Assembly: GCF_018687935.1 (NCBI RefSeq)
Contig: NZ_CP061308.1
Location: 1,110,048 to 1,174,047 of the forward strand
Reading direction: 5' to 3'
DNA length: 64,000 bases
Origin: Polynucleobacter sp. JS-JIR-5-A7
GTDB taxonomy: Bacteria; Pseudomonadota; Gammaproteobacteria; Burkholderiales; Burkholderiaceae
Of the stretch, positions 15,995 through 24,200 are shown one piece after another (the first letter of the stretch is position 1; each line of letters opens with the position of its first letter). Made by a program: the position numbers and the translations under genes. The notes under the pieces are model-generated. The model saw only the letters and a program-made list of their open reading frames with translations. It did not search any database and was not told the origin of the DNA.

Positions 15995-16060
15995 TGTTGC
16001 GATGCACCATTGTAAGAAATATTTTGTTGTGTTGCAACATTTATTTGGTGCGAAGCAACA
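15995..16060. repeat. Cluster of TGTTGC inverted repeats over the phasin promoter
   Basis: TGTTGC-gat-GCACC (15995-16008) and GGTGC-gaa-GCAACA (16047-16060) are inverted copies flanking the perfect palindrome TGTTGCAACA (16030-16039). All share the TGTTGC/GCAACA half site. PhaR-type repressors of betaproteobacteria bind GCA-containing sites near phaP promoters, so these are candidate operators. Binding is inferred only. Confidence 0.5.
16009..16037 (-). promoter_or_regulatory. Promoter of the phasin gene
   Basis: Minus-strand -35 TTGCAA (16032-16037), 17-nt spacer and -10 TACAAT (16009-16014, five of six). Optimal spacing. The -35 is the centre of the palindrome TGTTGCAACA, so a bound repressor would exclude RNA polymerase. 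Confidence 0.65.
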
Positions 16061-16115
16061 TAATTTGTAAAAAACTGTTGGATTTGTGATAATTTAAGGA
16101 ATTAATGAAAACAAA

Positions 16116-16147
16116 AAACCCAGTAACTCATTGAATTTACTGGGTTT
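16116..16147 (-). terminator. Terminator of the tRNA-Ser transcript
   Basis: Stem AAACCCAGTAA / TTACTGGGTTT around a 10-nt loop; read on the minus strand the second arm runs into TTTTTT (16113-16118). It lies just after the tRNA-Ser gene in that direction. Confidence 0.8.
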
Positions 16148-16160
16148 ATTTGAAAAGTAC

Positions 16161-16255
16161 TGGCGGAGACGAGAGGATTCGAACCTCCGATCAGAGTTTT
16201 AGCCCCGATGCTCCCTTAGCAGGGGAGTGCCTTCGACCAGCTCGGCCACGTCTCC
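16161..16255 (-). tRNA. tRNA-Ser (GCU anticodon)
   Basis: The minus strand folds as a class II tRNA: acceptor GGAGACG / CGTCTCC, encoded CCA end, D-arm GCCGAGCTGGTCGAAGGC, anticodon stem CTCCC/GGGAG with loop CTGCTAA (anticodon GCT), a long variable arm, and T-arm GGAGG-TTCGAAT-CCTCT. The long variable arm and the GCU anticodon identify serine. Confidence 0.95.
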
Positions 16256-16343
16256 GTACTTTTTACAGCTCTTTTGATACCACAACGCCACACAGTTTAA
16301 CGGATAACCGCTTCTGAGGGGCTTTAATGCCCTTTTGATTGGT

Positions 16344-17594
16344 TTACTTCTGGTCGAGCTCAAATGCCTTATGCAAGGCGCGTACTGCTAGCTCCATGTA
16401 CTTCTCGTCAATCACTACTGAAATTTTGATTTCACTTGTGGAGATCATCAAGATATTGATGCCCTCTTCTGACAAGGTGCGGAACATTTTGCTAGCGATG
16501 CCTACATGGGAACGCATGCCAACGCCCACAACTGAAACTTTGGAAACCTTAGGATCACCTGAGATTTCTTTTGCTTCGATATGTGCTTGAACTGTGTTCT
16601 TCAAAATATCCAAAGCCTTCTGATAATCAGCTCTTGGAACTGTGAAGGTGAAGTCAGTCTTACCATCTACAGATTGATTTTGAATGATGATGTCCACATC
16701 AATATTTGCATCAGCGATTGGACCCAGAATTTGATAGGCGATACCTGGACGATCAGGAACTCCTAACACGGTAATCTTCGCTTCATCACGCGCAAAGGCG
16801 ATGCCGGAAATAACTGCGGCTTCCATAGTGCTGTCCTCTTCAAATGTAATCAAGGTGCCCGACTTCATCTCTTGGTCTAAGGGCATCAATGGATCTGTCA
16901 ACGATGACAGAACACGGGTTTTAACTTTGTACTTACCGGCAAACTCGACTGAACGAATTTGCAATACCTTAGAACCGAGGCTAGCCATTTCTAGCATCTC
17001 TTCGAAGGTAATCTTATCCAAGCGACGCGCATCCTCACAGACGCGTGGGTCAGTGGTGTATACGCCATCGACGTCGGTATAGATCAAGCACTCATCGGCT
17101 TTGAGTGCAGCAGCCATCGCTACCGCGGAAGTATCAGAACCACCGCGACCTAAAGTAGTGATATTTCCTTCTGAATCCACCCCCTGGAATCCAGTGACCA
17201 CTACTGCACGACCTGTATTGAGATCATTCAGAATCTTTTTATCATCAATGCTCTTAATGCGGGCTTTGGTAAAAGCAGAATCCGTATGCACAGTAACTTG
17301 CCAACCAGCGTAGCTCACTGCATCAATACCTTCGCGCATCAACGCTAAGGCAAGCAAACCAGAGCTGACCTGCTCACCCGTTGAGGCAATTTGATCCAAC
17401 TCGCGGGGATTTGCTTCAGGATTAATTTCTTTTGCTAAACCGAGCAAGCGATTGGTTTCACCTGACATGGCCGAAGGTACTACGACCACCTGGTGGCCAG
17501 CACGCATCCATTTGGCAACGCGTTTAGCGACATTCGCAATGCGCTCAACCGAGCCCATTGAGGTGCCACCGTATTTATGAACGATAAGAGCCAT
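16344..17594 (-). CDS. lysC: Aspartate kinase
   Basis: Phosphorylates aspartate in the first step of the Lys/Thr/Met/diaminopimelate pathway. The start MALIVHKYGGTSMGS carries the KxGGTS kinase motif, followed by TTLGRGGSDTSAVA and YTDVDGVYTTDPR. The last 150 residues hold two ACT domains (ILGVPDRPGIAYQI and VVGVGMRSHVGIASKMF), as in feedback-regulated monofunctional aspartokinases. The length of 416 aa is normal. It acts upstream of DapA encoded at about 30-31 kb. It sits between tilS and tRNA-Ser on the same strand, an arrangement common in this group. Confidence 0.95.
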   Translation of the reverse strand: MALIVHKYGGTSMGSVERIANVAKRVAKWMRAGHQVVVVPSAMSGETNRLLGLAKEINPEANPRELDQIASTGEQVSSGLLALALMREGIDAVSYAGWQVTVHTDSAFTKARIKSIDDKKILNDLNTGRAVVVTGFQGVDSEGNITTLGRGGSDTSAVAMAAALKADECLIYTDVDGVYTTDPRVCEDARRLDKITFEEMLEMASLGSKVLQIRSVEFAGKYKVKTRVLSSLTDPLMPLDQEMKSGTLITFEEDSTMEAAVISGIAFARDEAKITVLGVPDRPGIAYQILGPIADANIDVDIIIQNQSVDGKTDFTFTVPRADYQKALDILKNTVQAHIEAKEISGDPKVSKVSVVGVGMRSHVGIASKMFRTLSEEGINILMISTSEIKISVVIDEKYMELAVRALHKAFELDQK

Positions 17595-17675
17595 AAAACC
17601 GTCTATTCAATTCTCTGTAAGCGGGAGATAACTACCCGAGGATCTAAAAAGGGCTTATTTTACAGCGTTTTGAAC

Positions 17676-18971
17676 CTACAAAGCCTTCTCTTGCCACTCG
17701 GGCAAAACGCGTGATCCAGAATCTACTAAGTGTGGATGACTAACGCCTACGCCAGCAACCGCAATCAGTTGATTGTCAATATACAGCAGAGGCGCATTGC
17801 GTTGCCAAGGTGGTATGTCGCCTTCCTGGAAGAGATTTTTCAAGGTTTTTCGCGGAGCATTGGGTTTAATTTGTAGCTTTTCAGAACCCGACCTGGTTTT
17901 GGTATGAATACGCCCTTCTTTTTGAGCACTTTTTACCCAGGCAGCCGGCAAGCCCAGATTTTTACTTCTAGATGCAATGGGTTTAAAAACCCACAGCCCT
18001 GAGCTAGGGCTAGACACTTGCAATTGATCGCGCCACAGCCGAATGGCTTTGCCATCATGAGCCCACTCAAGCTGAGCATTACTTTTCACTGAACGCAGAT
18101 CACGCCACCAAGCGTCAAGCCGCTCTTGGGATGGCATAGCTAATTCATTCAGCCTTAGCCAATAGCGCAGAATATTGTTTGCTGCCGCTTGATCTAACTT
18201 AGCCAAACTCAACAGTGGTTTTGTTTTCAGGGAGTCTTTTAAAAGAATATCTTTGCTATCTTGAATTGCTAGGCGATCTAACAATGTTTGTGCATCACTC
18301 AGTAGATTTGCACTGCGTGCCAAATTCATAATCGCTTCAGGCTGAATCTTTAGCAGCCTTGGAATGATATCTTTGCGAATCGCGTTACGTCTGAATTGAC
18401 GATTTTGATTACTAGGATCTTCTATCCATTGAAGCTTATTTTCTTTAGCGTAGGTTTCTAATTCCGCTCTACTTTGATTCAGCAGTGGACGCCAGAGGGT
18501 GACAGTATTGCTGCCTACCTTGATCTCCCTAATAGCGGGCATGCCCGATAGACCAGCCACCCCGGCACCCCGTAAGAGTTGCAACAAAACAGTTTCTGCC
18601 TGATCGTTCAGATGATGCGCTAGCAGTAAATCTTCAATGCCATATTCTTCACAGAGATCCGCTAGAGCCTCATAACGCCCTGCTCTTGCTCTAGCTTCGA
18701 TATTGCCTTCTTCTTGACTTAGATGAAGTAAGCGAAAGTCAAAATGAACTTTGTATTTCTGAGCGAGCTTCTCACAAAAGATAAGCCAGTCATCGGCAGG
18801 TTTTTGTAAACCATGATGAATATGGAAAACAAAAATTTCGGTATTTTTATTTTTTGCTTGCGCTTTGCAAACGGTGTCGAGTAATACAACCGAATCGAGG
18901 CCACCACTTAAGGCGACCGCAATTCGATTTGTAGACTTAAGACTTGGCTGTGATTTCCTTGAACTTGCCAT
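17676..18971 (-). CDS. tilS: tRNA(Ile)-lysidine synthase
   Basis: Converts C34 of tRNA-Ile(CAU) to lysidine using lysine and ATP, switching both charging and decoding. The PP-loop ATP motif SGGLDS is at 22-27; HHLNDQAETVLLQLLRGAG and the RREIRxxIIP-like RRNAIRKDIIP segment are TilS hallmarks. The C-terminal domains extend to 431 aa, a full-length enzyme. The only ATG upstream of the PP-loop (18971) lies 35 nt inside the end of accA, so the genes overlap and are probably translationally coupled. Confidence 0.93.
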   Translation of the reverse strand: MASSRKSQPSLKSTNRIAVALSGGLDSVVLLDTVCKAQAKNKNTEIFVFHIHHGLQKPADDWLIFCEKLAQKYKVHFDFRLLHLSQEEGNIEARARAGRYEALADLCEEYGIEDLLLAHHLNDQAETVLLQLLRGAGVAGLSGMPAIREIKVGSNTVTLWRPLLNQSRAELETYAKENKLQWIEDPSNQNRQFRRNAIRKDIIPRLLKIQPEAIMNLARSANLLSDAQTLLDRLAIQDSKDILLKDSLKTKPLLSLAKLDQAAANNILRYWLRLNELAMPSQERLDAWWRDLRSVKSNAQLEWAHDGKAIRLWRDQLQVSSPSSGLWVFKPIASRSKNLGLPAAWVKSAQKEGRIHTKTRSGSEKLQIKPNAPRKTLKNLFQEGDIPPWQRNAPLLYIDNQLIAVAGVGVSHPHLVDSGSRVLPEWQEKAL

Positions 18972-19908
18972 AACTCATCAGACGCGCATGACGACGTTCA
19001 AGTAATGCGTCTGCCTTCATGCCATCAAAAGTTTTGATCGATTCGGCAAGGGCTTTGCTCATGTTACTCATCATGACATCGTAATCCCGATGAGCCCCAC
19101 CAACTGGCTCAGCCACAATCTTGTCGATTAAGCCCAGGGCTTTCAAGCGTTGCGCAGTTAAGCCCAACTGTTCAGCAGCCTCAGAGGCTTTATCAGCAGT
19201 CTTCCAAAGAATAGAGGCACATCCTTCTGGAGAAATGACAGAATAAGTAGAGTTCTGCAACATCAAGACAACATCACCCATGGCAATTGCCAGAGCGCCG
19301 CCCGAACCACCTTCACCAATGATCGTAGCGATGATCGGTACTTCAAGCTCAGCTTGCACATAGAGGTTACGACCAATCGCTTCAGATTGGTTGCGCTCCT
19401 CTGCATCGATGCCGGGGAATGCACCTGGTGTATCTACGAAAGTAAATACAGGAATACCAAACTTTTCTGCAAGGCGCATAAGGCGCATGGCTTTGCGATA
19501 CCCCTCAGGGCGACTCATACCGAAATTACGCAAGGCACGCTCTTTAGTATCGCGACCTTTTTGATGACCAATCACCATGCACGGCTGATGATCAAAACGC
19601 GCTAGACCGCCAATGATCGATTGGTCGTCTGCAAACGTACGATCACCGTGGAGTTCATGAAAGTCAGTGAATAAGGCATCGACATAATCCAAGGTGTACG
19701 GACGTTGTGGGTGACGCGCAACTTGCGATACCTGCCAAGGCGTTAAGTTGGCATAAACATCCTTGGTGAGTTGCAGGCTTTTTTCAGAAAGCGTTTTGAT
19801 CTCATCGGAGATATCTACCGATGATTCATCTTGCACAAAACGCAGCTCTTCAATCTTTGACTCTAATTCGGCGATTTGCTGCTCAAAATCTAGGAAAGTC
19901 GTTTTCAT
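18937..19908 (-). CDS. accA: Acetyl-CoA carboxylase carboxyltransferase subunit alpha
   Basis: With AccD it transfers the carboxyl group from biotin to acetyl-CoA, the first committed step of fatty acid synthesis. MKTTFLDFEQQIAELESKIE is the typical coiled N-terminus; FVDTPGAFPGIDAEERNQSE, IGEGGSGGALAI and SVISPEGCASILWK are family motifs. The length of 323 aa is standard. No Shine-Dalgarno is present; instead TAAAAT followed by six bases leads directly into the ATG, and the TAA of this box is also the stop codon of the upstream glycosylase. Confidence 0.96.
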   Translation of the reverse strand: MKTTFLDFEQQIAELESKIEELRFVQDESSVDISDEIKTLSEKSLQLTKDVYANLTPWQVSQVARHPQRPYTLDYVDALFTDFHELHGDRTFADDQSIIGGLARFDHQPCMVIGHQKGRDTKERALRNFGMSRPEGYRKAMRLMRLAEKFGIPVFTFVDTPGAFPGIDAEERNQSEAIGRNLYVQAELEVPIIATIIGEGGSGGALAIAMGDVVLMLQNSTYSVISPEGCASILWKTADKASEAAEQLGLTAQRLKALGLIDKIVAEPVGGAHRDYDVMMSNMSKALAESIKTFDGMKADALLERRHARLMSYGKFKEITAKS

Positions 19909-19920
19909 AGTCTGATTTTA
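19906..19920 (-). promoter_or_regulatory. -10 element placed for a leaderless accA transcript
   Basis: Minus strand TAAAAT (19915-19920), six bases CAGACT, then ATG (19906-19908). The first three bases of the box are the stop codon of the upstream glycosylase gene. This would give accA a second, independent promoter inside an otherwise continuous gene cluster. Confidence 0.45.
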
Positions 19921-20574
19921 ATATTCAACCGGGATGGGATCGATACTTCTCCACATATACCAGGTAGCAACCGTACGCCATGGGGCCCAATTAGCCGCCA
20001 CTTCCCTTGCCTCATGGCGGCTAACAGGCTCACCACTGAAGTAATTGAGGGAAATTGCCTTAATGAGGCCAACATCATCTAGCGGCAGAATATTAGGGCG
20101 AACCAGATTAAAAATCAGGAACATTTCTGCGGTCCAGCGTCCAATTCCCCGAATTGCGCTCAATTCTTTAATCACGCTCTCATCTTCCATATCTTTCCAC
20201 TGATTGGCATGGAGACGACCAGAGTCAAAGTGATCGGCCAAGTCGCGGATGTACTCGACCTTACGACCTGATAAGCCAGCTGTCCTTAAATCCTCTACCG
20301 TGAGCGCCAAGATATTTTTTGGGTTCACTTTTTTCTTGCTAGCGATAAGCACCCTATCCCACACTGCTTGGGCAGCAGCTACGGAGATTTGTTGTCCAAC
20401 AATCGCGCGAGCAAGCGTTGTAAATGCATCGCCCCGAGTGACTAAAAAACCAGATCCATATTTGGGAATCAATTTCTTCATAATGCGATCATGCTTCATC
20501 AGTTCACGACAAGCCTGCTCCCAATAATCAGGCGCAACCTCTTTCAGGATTGACTCCTCTTTAACAGGCGCCAT
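19918..20574 (-). CDS. DNA-3-methyladenine glycosylase, AlkA/HhH-GPD superfamily
   Basis: Base-excision repair glycosylase for alkylated purines (218 aa). The helix-hairpin-helix plus GPD segment LSAIRGIGRWTAEMFLIF lies at 138-155, followed by LPLDDVGL with the catalytic aspartate. The N-terminal part contains AIVGQQISVAAAQAVWDR, typical of AlkA-like enzymes. The start is set at 20574 because GGAGG lies 5 nt upstream and the ATG overlaps the cysS stop as TAATG, indicating coupling. The upstream ATG at 20589 would put GGAGG inside the gene. It lies between cysS and accA. Confidence 0.9.
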   Translation of the reverse strand: MAPVKEESILKEVAPDYWEQACRELMKHDRIMKKLIPKYGSGFLVTRGDAFTTLARAIVGQQISVAAAQAVWDRVLIASKKKVNPKNILALTVEDLRTAGLSGRKVEYIRDLADHFDSGRLHANQWKDMEDESVIKELSAIRGIGRWTAEMFLIFNLVRPNILPLDDVGLIKAISLNYFSGEPVSRHEAREVAANWAPWRTVATWYMWRSIDPIPVEY

Positions 20575-21995
20575 TAAGCCCTCCGCCATTCTGTGAGACC
20601 GCCAGGCTTATCTTCCAAGACAACGCCCTGTTCTAATAAAGTTTTACGAATAAGGTCGGCTTTAGCAAAATCTTTTGCTTGCTTAGCCGCAACCCGAGCA
20701 GCAATTTGTTCTTCGATTTGCTCCGGACTGAAGCCGCCTTCGTCTTTAGTGCCCGATTGCAGGAATGCGGTTGGATCGCGTTGCAAGAAATTCAATACTC
20801 CACCTAAAGATTTAAGAGTGCTTGCGAGCGTCTGTCTTTCATAGCCTTGCGCTCGATTGACTTCACTTGCCAAATCAAACAATACCGCAATCGCATCTGA
20901 TGTATTGAAGTCGTCATTCATGGCTTCGGCAAAGCGCTTTGACCAGGAGTTATTGGGATCAAGCGCGACGTTTACTAGGCTGGGTACCTGTGCTATGGCG
21001 GTATATAAGCGCACCAAGCCAGCACGCGCCTCTTCTAATTGCGCATCACTGTAATTGATGGGGCTGCGGTAATGGGCTTTCAGCATGAAGAATCGCAAGA
21101 CTTCGGGATCAAAACTTTTTAAGACATCACGGATTAAGAAGAAGTTACCCAAAGACTTAGACATCTTCTCTTGGTTCACTCGAATATGACCGTTATGCAT
21201 CCAATAGTTCACAAAAGGGGCATCATCCTCTTTTCGATTTTGCCCGTACAAAGCCCCTTCGCTTTGGGCGATTTCATTTTCATGATGCGGAAACTGCAAA
21301 TCAGCGCCACCACCATGAATATCAAAGTGTTCGCCAAGTAAGTCGCATGACATGGCTGAGCACTCGATATGCCAACCTGGTCGGCCCTCGCCCCAAGGGG
21401 ATTTCCAACGGGTATCCGCAGGCTCTTCTGGCTTGGCGCTCTTCCACAACACAAAATCCAATGGATCGCGTTTACCTCCTCCTACTGCAACGCGCTCACC
21501 TGCATTGAGTTCATCGAGAGATTTTCCAGACAGCTGACCGTAACGGGGCAGTAAACGAACTGCAAAATTGACATCGCCGTCTTCTGCTTGATACGCCAAT
21601 TCATTTTCAATGAGCTTGCCGATCATGCCTTGCATTTGTTTGATGTAATCCGTAGCACGCGGCTCCTGATCTGGATGCATTAAACCTAACTCATCAGAGT
21701 CAGAATGCATGGCAGCAATGAAGCGATTGGTTAAGCTTGTAATCGGCTCGCCATTTTCTAGAGCACGCTTAATGATTTTGTCATCAATATCGGTGATATT
21801 GCGAACATAGAGAACCTGGTAGCCACTGGCTCTGAGCCAGCGAACAACCATATCAAAGACGATCATGACCCTGGCGTGACCAATATGGCAAAAATCATAG
21901 ACCGTCATGCCGCAGACATAGATCTTCACCTTACCCGGTTCGATGGGCTTAAAAACCTGTTTAGAGCGGCTTAGGGTGTTATAGATTTGCAGCAT
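20574..21995 (-). CDS. cysS: Cysteinyl-tRNA synthetase
   Basis: Class I synthetase charging tRNA-Cys (473 aa from the chosen start). YVCGMTVYDFCHIGHARV holds the zinc-binding cysteine and the HIGH motif; WHIECSAM supplies further zinc ligands, and EKMSKSLGNFF is the KMSKS loop. The open frame extends upstream to a TTG at 22016, but the ATG at 21995 gives the usual N-terminus MLQIYNTLSRSKQVFKP. It has no Shine-Dalgarno; CTTTAT and six bases precede it, a weak version of the leaderless arrangement seen elsewhere. It is divergent from the TPR lipoprotein. Confidence 0.95.
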   Translation of the reverse strand: MLQIYNTLSRSKQVFKPIEPGKVKIYVCGMTVYDFCHIGHARVMIVFDMVVRWLRASGYQVLYVRNITDIDDKIIKRALENGEPITSLTNRFIAAMHSDSDELGLMHPDQEPRATDYIKQMQGMIGKLIENELAYQAEDGDVNFAVRLLPRYGQLSGKSLDELNAGERVAVGGGKRDPLDFVLWKSAKPEEPADTRWKSPWGEGRPGWHIECSAMSCDLLGEHFDIHGGGADLQFPHHENEIAQSEGALYGQNRKEDDAPFVNYWMHNGHIRVNQEKMSKSLGNFFLIRDVLKSFDPEVLRFFMLKAHYRSPINYSDAQLEEARAGLVRLYTAIAQVPSLVNVALDPNNSWSKRFAEAMNDDFNTSDAIAVLFDLASEVNRAQGYERQTLASTLKSLGGVLNFLQRDPTAFLQSGTKDEGGFSPEQIEEQIAARVAAKQAKDFAKADLIRKTLLEQGVVLEDKPGGLTEWRRA

Positions 21996-22055
21996 AGGGC
22001 TATAAAGGTGAGGCAAGTAGCGCCAATTTGTTAGACTGAGCGCTGAGTATATCGA

Positions 22056-22907
22056 ATGAGCCAGTTTTTCACCCCTTCCCTTATGTTTGCAACCCTCAAA
22101 GCACCGATCGTCACCACTTTTCTAGCAATTGCTATTGCCCTGAGCTTTTTATTACTGACTGGGTGCAGTACCCCTGCCCAACAACAGGCAAATGCTGAAA
22201 TCGCCGCCGTCAATAGGCAAGAAGCAACTTCTCCACAAGCTAAAACTCAAGCCTACCTGGGCGGCTATGGGCCCAGTGATCCTCCCAGACTCTCCACGGA
22301 TGCTCCATACGATCCATTAAATCCAGAGCTCTCTGAAACCGTTGGTGTGCCTTTTTTATCTTTCTTGATTATTGAGCCAGATCCGGTGACTAAAAATGCA
22401 GTGCCATCGGATATAGAAAAATTAGTGAAGGCGAGAAAGTATCAAGATGCGATAGATTTAATTAATACTCGCCTCAAAAAGACTCCTCGTAATGTCCAAC
22501 TACGCTATATCAAGGCCCGCTTGCAACTTGAGCTGCGTGATTTTGATGGGGCCAAGAAAACCTTAATTGAAATTACTCAACAATTTCCAGAGCTGCCAGA
22601 GCCCTATAACAATCTTGCAGCGATCGTCGCGAATCAAGATAAATGGATTGAAGCACGCGACTATTTAGAGCTCGCACTGAAGCTGCGTCCTAGTTACAGC
22701 ACTGCTGCAGCGAACTTAGGTGAAGTCTATGTGCGCTTGGGTGCTAAGGCTTACGAAGATGCTGCCGCCAATACTCAACTTAATCAGCGTCTGTATGCCA
22801 ATCGCGCTAAATATCTACTCAATTTATTAAAACCTCAGACCAGGGGTTCTGCAAACCCCAACTCTTCTTCAAGCAACCCATCCACTAACTCTCCAGAAAG
22901 TAAATAA
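22056..22907 (+). CDS. Tetratricopeptide-repeat lipoprotein
   Basis: A 283-residue protein with an N-terminal lipoprotein signal (AIAIALSFLLLTGC, lipobox LTGC) and TPR-like helices in the C-terminal half: KARKYQDAIDLINTRLKKTP, an alpha-helical repeat following it, and IEARDYLELALKLRPSYSTA. It is probably an envelope scaffold or assembly factor. The N-terminus before the lipobox is long; the ATG at 22083 (MFATLK) is a plausible shorter start. It heads a plus-strand cluster with ppiB and lpxH. The specific partner is unknown. Confidence 0.75.
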   Translation: MSQFFTPSLMFATLKAPIVTTFLAIAIALSFLLLTGCSTPAQQQANAEIAAVNRQEATSPQAKTQAYLGGYGPSDPPRLSTDAPYDPLNPELSETVGVPFLSFLIIEPDPVTKNAVPSDIEKLVKARKYQDAIDLINTRLKKTPRNVQLRYIKARLQLELRDFDGAKKTLIEITQQFPELPEPYNNLAAIVANQDKWIEARDYLELALKLRPSYSTAAANLGEVYVRLGAKAYEDAAANTQLNQRLYANRAKYLLNLLKPQTRGSANPNSSSSNPSTNSPESK

Positions 22908-22911
22908 AACA

Positions 22912-23415
22912 ATGGCGAAGATTCTCCTTAAAACCAATCAGGGCGATATCACCCTCACTCTTGACGCAGCTAAAGCACCCATAAGCGTTGCAAATTTTTT
23001 GCATTATGTAAAGAGCGGTCACTACGATGGCACAATTTTTCATCGGGTGATTAATAACTTCATGATTCAGGGTGGCGGCATGACTGCTGGCATGAAGCAA
23101 AAGCCGACTGGTGCAGAAATTGAGAATGAGGCTAATAATGGTCTCAAGAATGAACTTGGTACCGTTGCGATGGCTCGCACGAGCGATCCACATTCAGCTA
23201 CTGCGCAGTTTTTCATCAACGTGAATGACAATGAATTTCTAAACCATACCGCTCAAAATGCGCAAGGCTGGGGTTATGCTGTCTTTGGCAAAGTCACTGA
23301 GGGTATGGATGTAGTTGATACGATTCGCAAAGTGAAGACTGGTAATACTGGCTTTCATCAAGATGTGCCAGCAGAAGATGTTGTGATTGAGAAAGCCTCT
23401 GTTCTCGAGGAATGA
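22912..23415 (+). CDS. ppiB: Peptidyl-prolyl cis-trans isomerase B (cyclophilin)
   Basis: Cytoplasmic cyclophilin (167 aa, no signal peptide) that isomerises Xaa-Pro bonds. The core motifs IFHRVINNFMIQGGG, TVAMARTSDPHSATAQFFIN and YAVFGKVTEGMDVVD contain the catalytic arginine and substrate-binding residues. It starts 4 nt after the lipoprotein stop and its stop overlaps the lpxH start (ATGA), so the three genes form an operon. The ppiB-lpxH pairing is common in betaproteobacteria. Confidence 0.94.
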   Translation: MAKILLKTNQGDITLTLDAAKAPISVANFLHYVKSGHYDGTIFHRVINNFMIQGGGMTAGMKQKPTGAEIENEANNGLKNELGTVAMARTSDPHSATAQFFINVNDNEFLNHTAQNAQGWGYAVFGKVTEGMDVVDTIRKVKTGNTGFHQDVPAEDVVIEKASVLEE

Positions 23416-24200
23416 TCTCGCAATACGCGAGCGCACTGCTCATCTCAGATCTACACTTGACGCCGTCAATGCCTTTGACGGCTCAACGCTTTTTTGACTT
23501 TTGTGAAAAAGATGCTTCTCAGGTAGAAGCTGTTTTTATTCTGGGCGATCTTTTTGAATACTGGATTGGCGATGATGCTTCAGCGCATTCGCCCTTTCAA
23601 CAAGAAGTAAAACGCGCCCTCGCGAATCTTTCTGCCAAAACCAAAACGTATTACATTCATGGCAACCGTGACTTTCTAGTGGGTCCTGCCTTCTTGAAAA
23701 AAACTGGCATGACTGCATTATCAGATCCCTCGCTGGTGGAACTTGCCGGTCAAAAATACCTGCTCTCACATGGGGATGCTCTATGTACCGCAGATGTGGG
23801 CTATCAGATATTTCGTAACTGGACTAGAAAACCTTGGTTGCAAAAAGGATTCCTCTGTCTCCCCTTGGCCTGGCGCCGTTCCGTTGCGAATCATTTACGG
23901 GGTAATAGTCATGCGCAATATCAACGCAATGCGAGAGCTTCCCATCAGAAGAATCAGATGAAAACGAATGTCACTCAAGAAGCTTGTGCCGCAATACTAC
24001 GCAGTCATTCAGGCGATAAGCTGATACATGGACACACCCATTTACCCGCTCATCATCAAGAGCAATTAGGCGAACAATCTTGGCAACGCTGGGTTTTGTC
24101 TGATTGGGACTTAGATCATCCGGAAGGTGCTCGCCCAAGAGCGAGTGCACTCATGATTAATGCTCAAGGCGTGCGCGCTATTGACTTGATTAAATCTTAA
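23412..24200 (+). CDS. lpxH: UDP-2,3-diacylglucosamine diphosphatase
   Basis: Calcineurin-like phosphoesterase that makes lipid X in lipid A synthesis. All metal motifs are visible: ISDLHLTP, GDLFEYWIGDD, HGNRDFLVG, LSHGDALC and HGHTHLPAHH. The length (262 aa) is normal. The start ATG overlaps the ppiB stop (ATGA). The stop codon TAA overlaps the TAA of convergent suhB in the shared sequence TTAA, so there is no space for an intergenic terminator. Confidence 0.93.
   Translation: MISQYASALLISDLHLTPSMPLTAQRFFDFCEKDASQVEAVFILGDLFEYWIGDDASAHSPFQQEVKRALANLSAKTKTYYIHGNRDFLVGPAFLKKTGMTALSDPSLVELAGQKYLLSHGDALCTADVGYQIFRNWTRKPWLQKGFLCLPLAWRRSVANHLRGNSHAQYQRNARASHQKNQMKTNVTQEACAAILRSHSGDKLIHGHTHLPAHHQEQLGEQSWQRWVLSDWDLDHPEGARPRASALMINAQGVRAIDLIKS

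Noticed and set aside
22001..22016. Longer N-terminus for cysS
   Set aside because: The extra start is a TTG without Shine-Dalgarno, and the ATG at 21995 gives the usual N-terminus.
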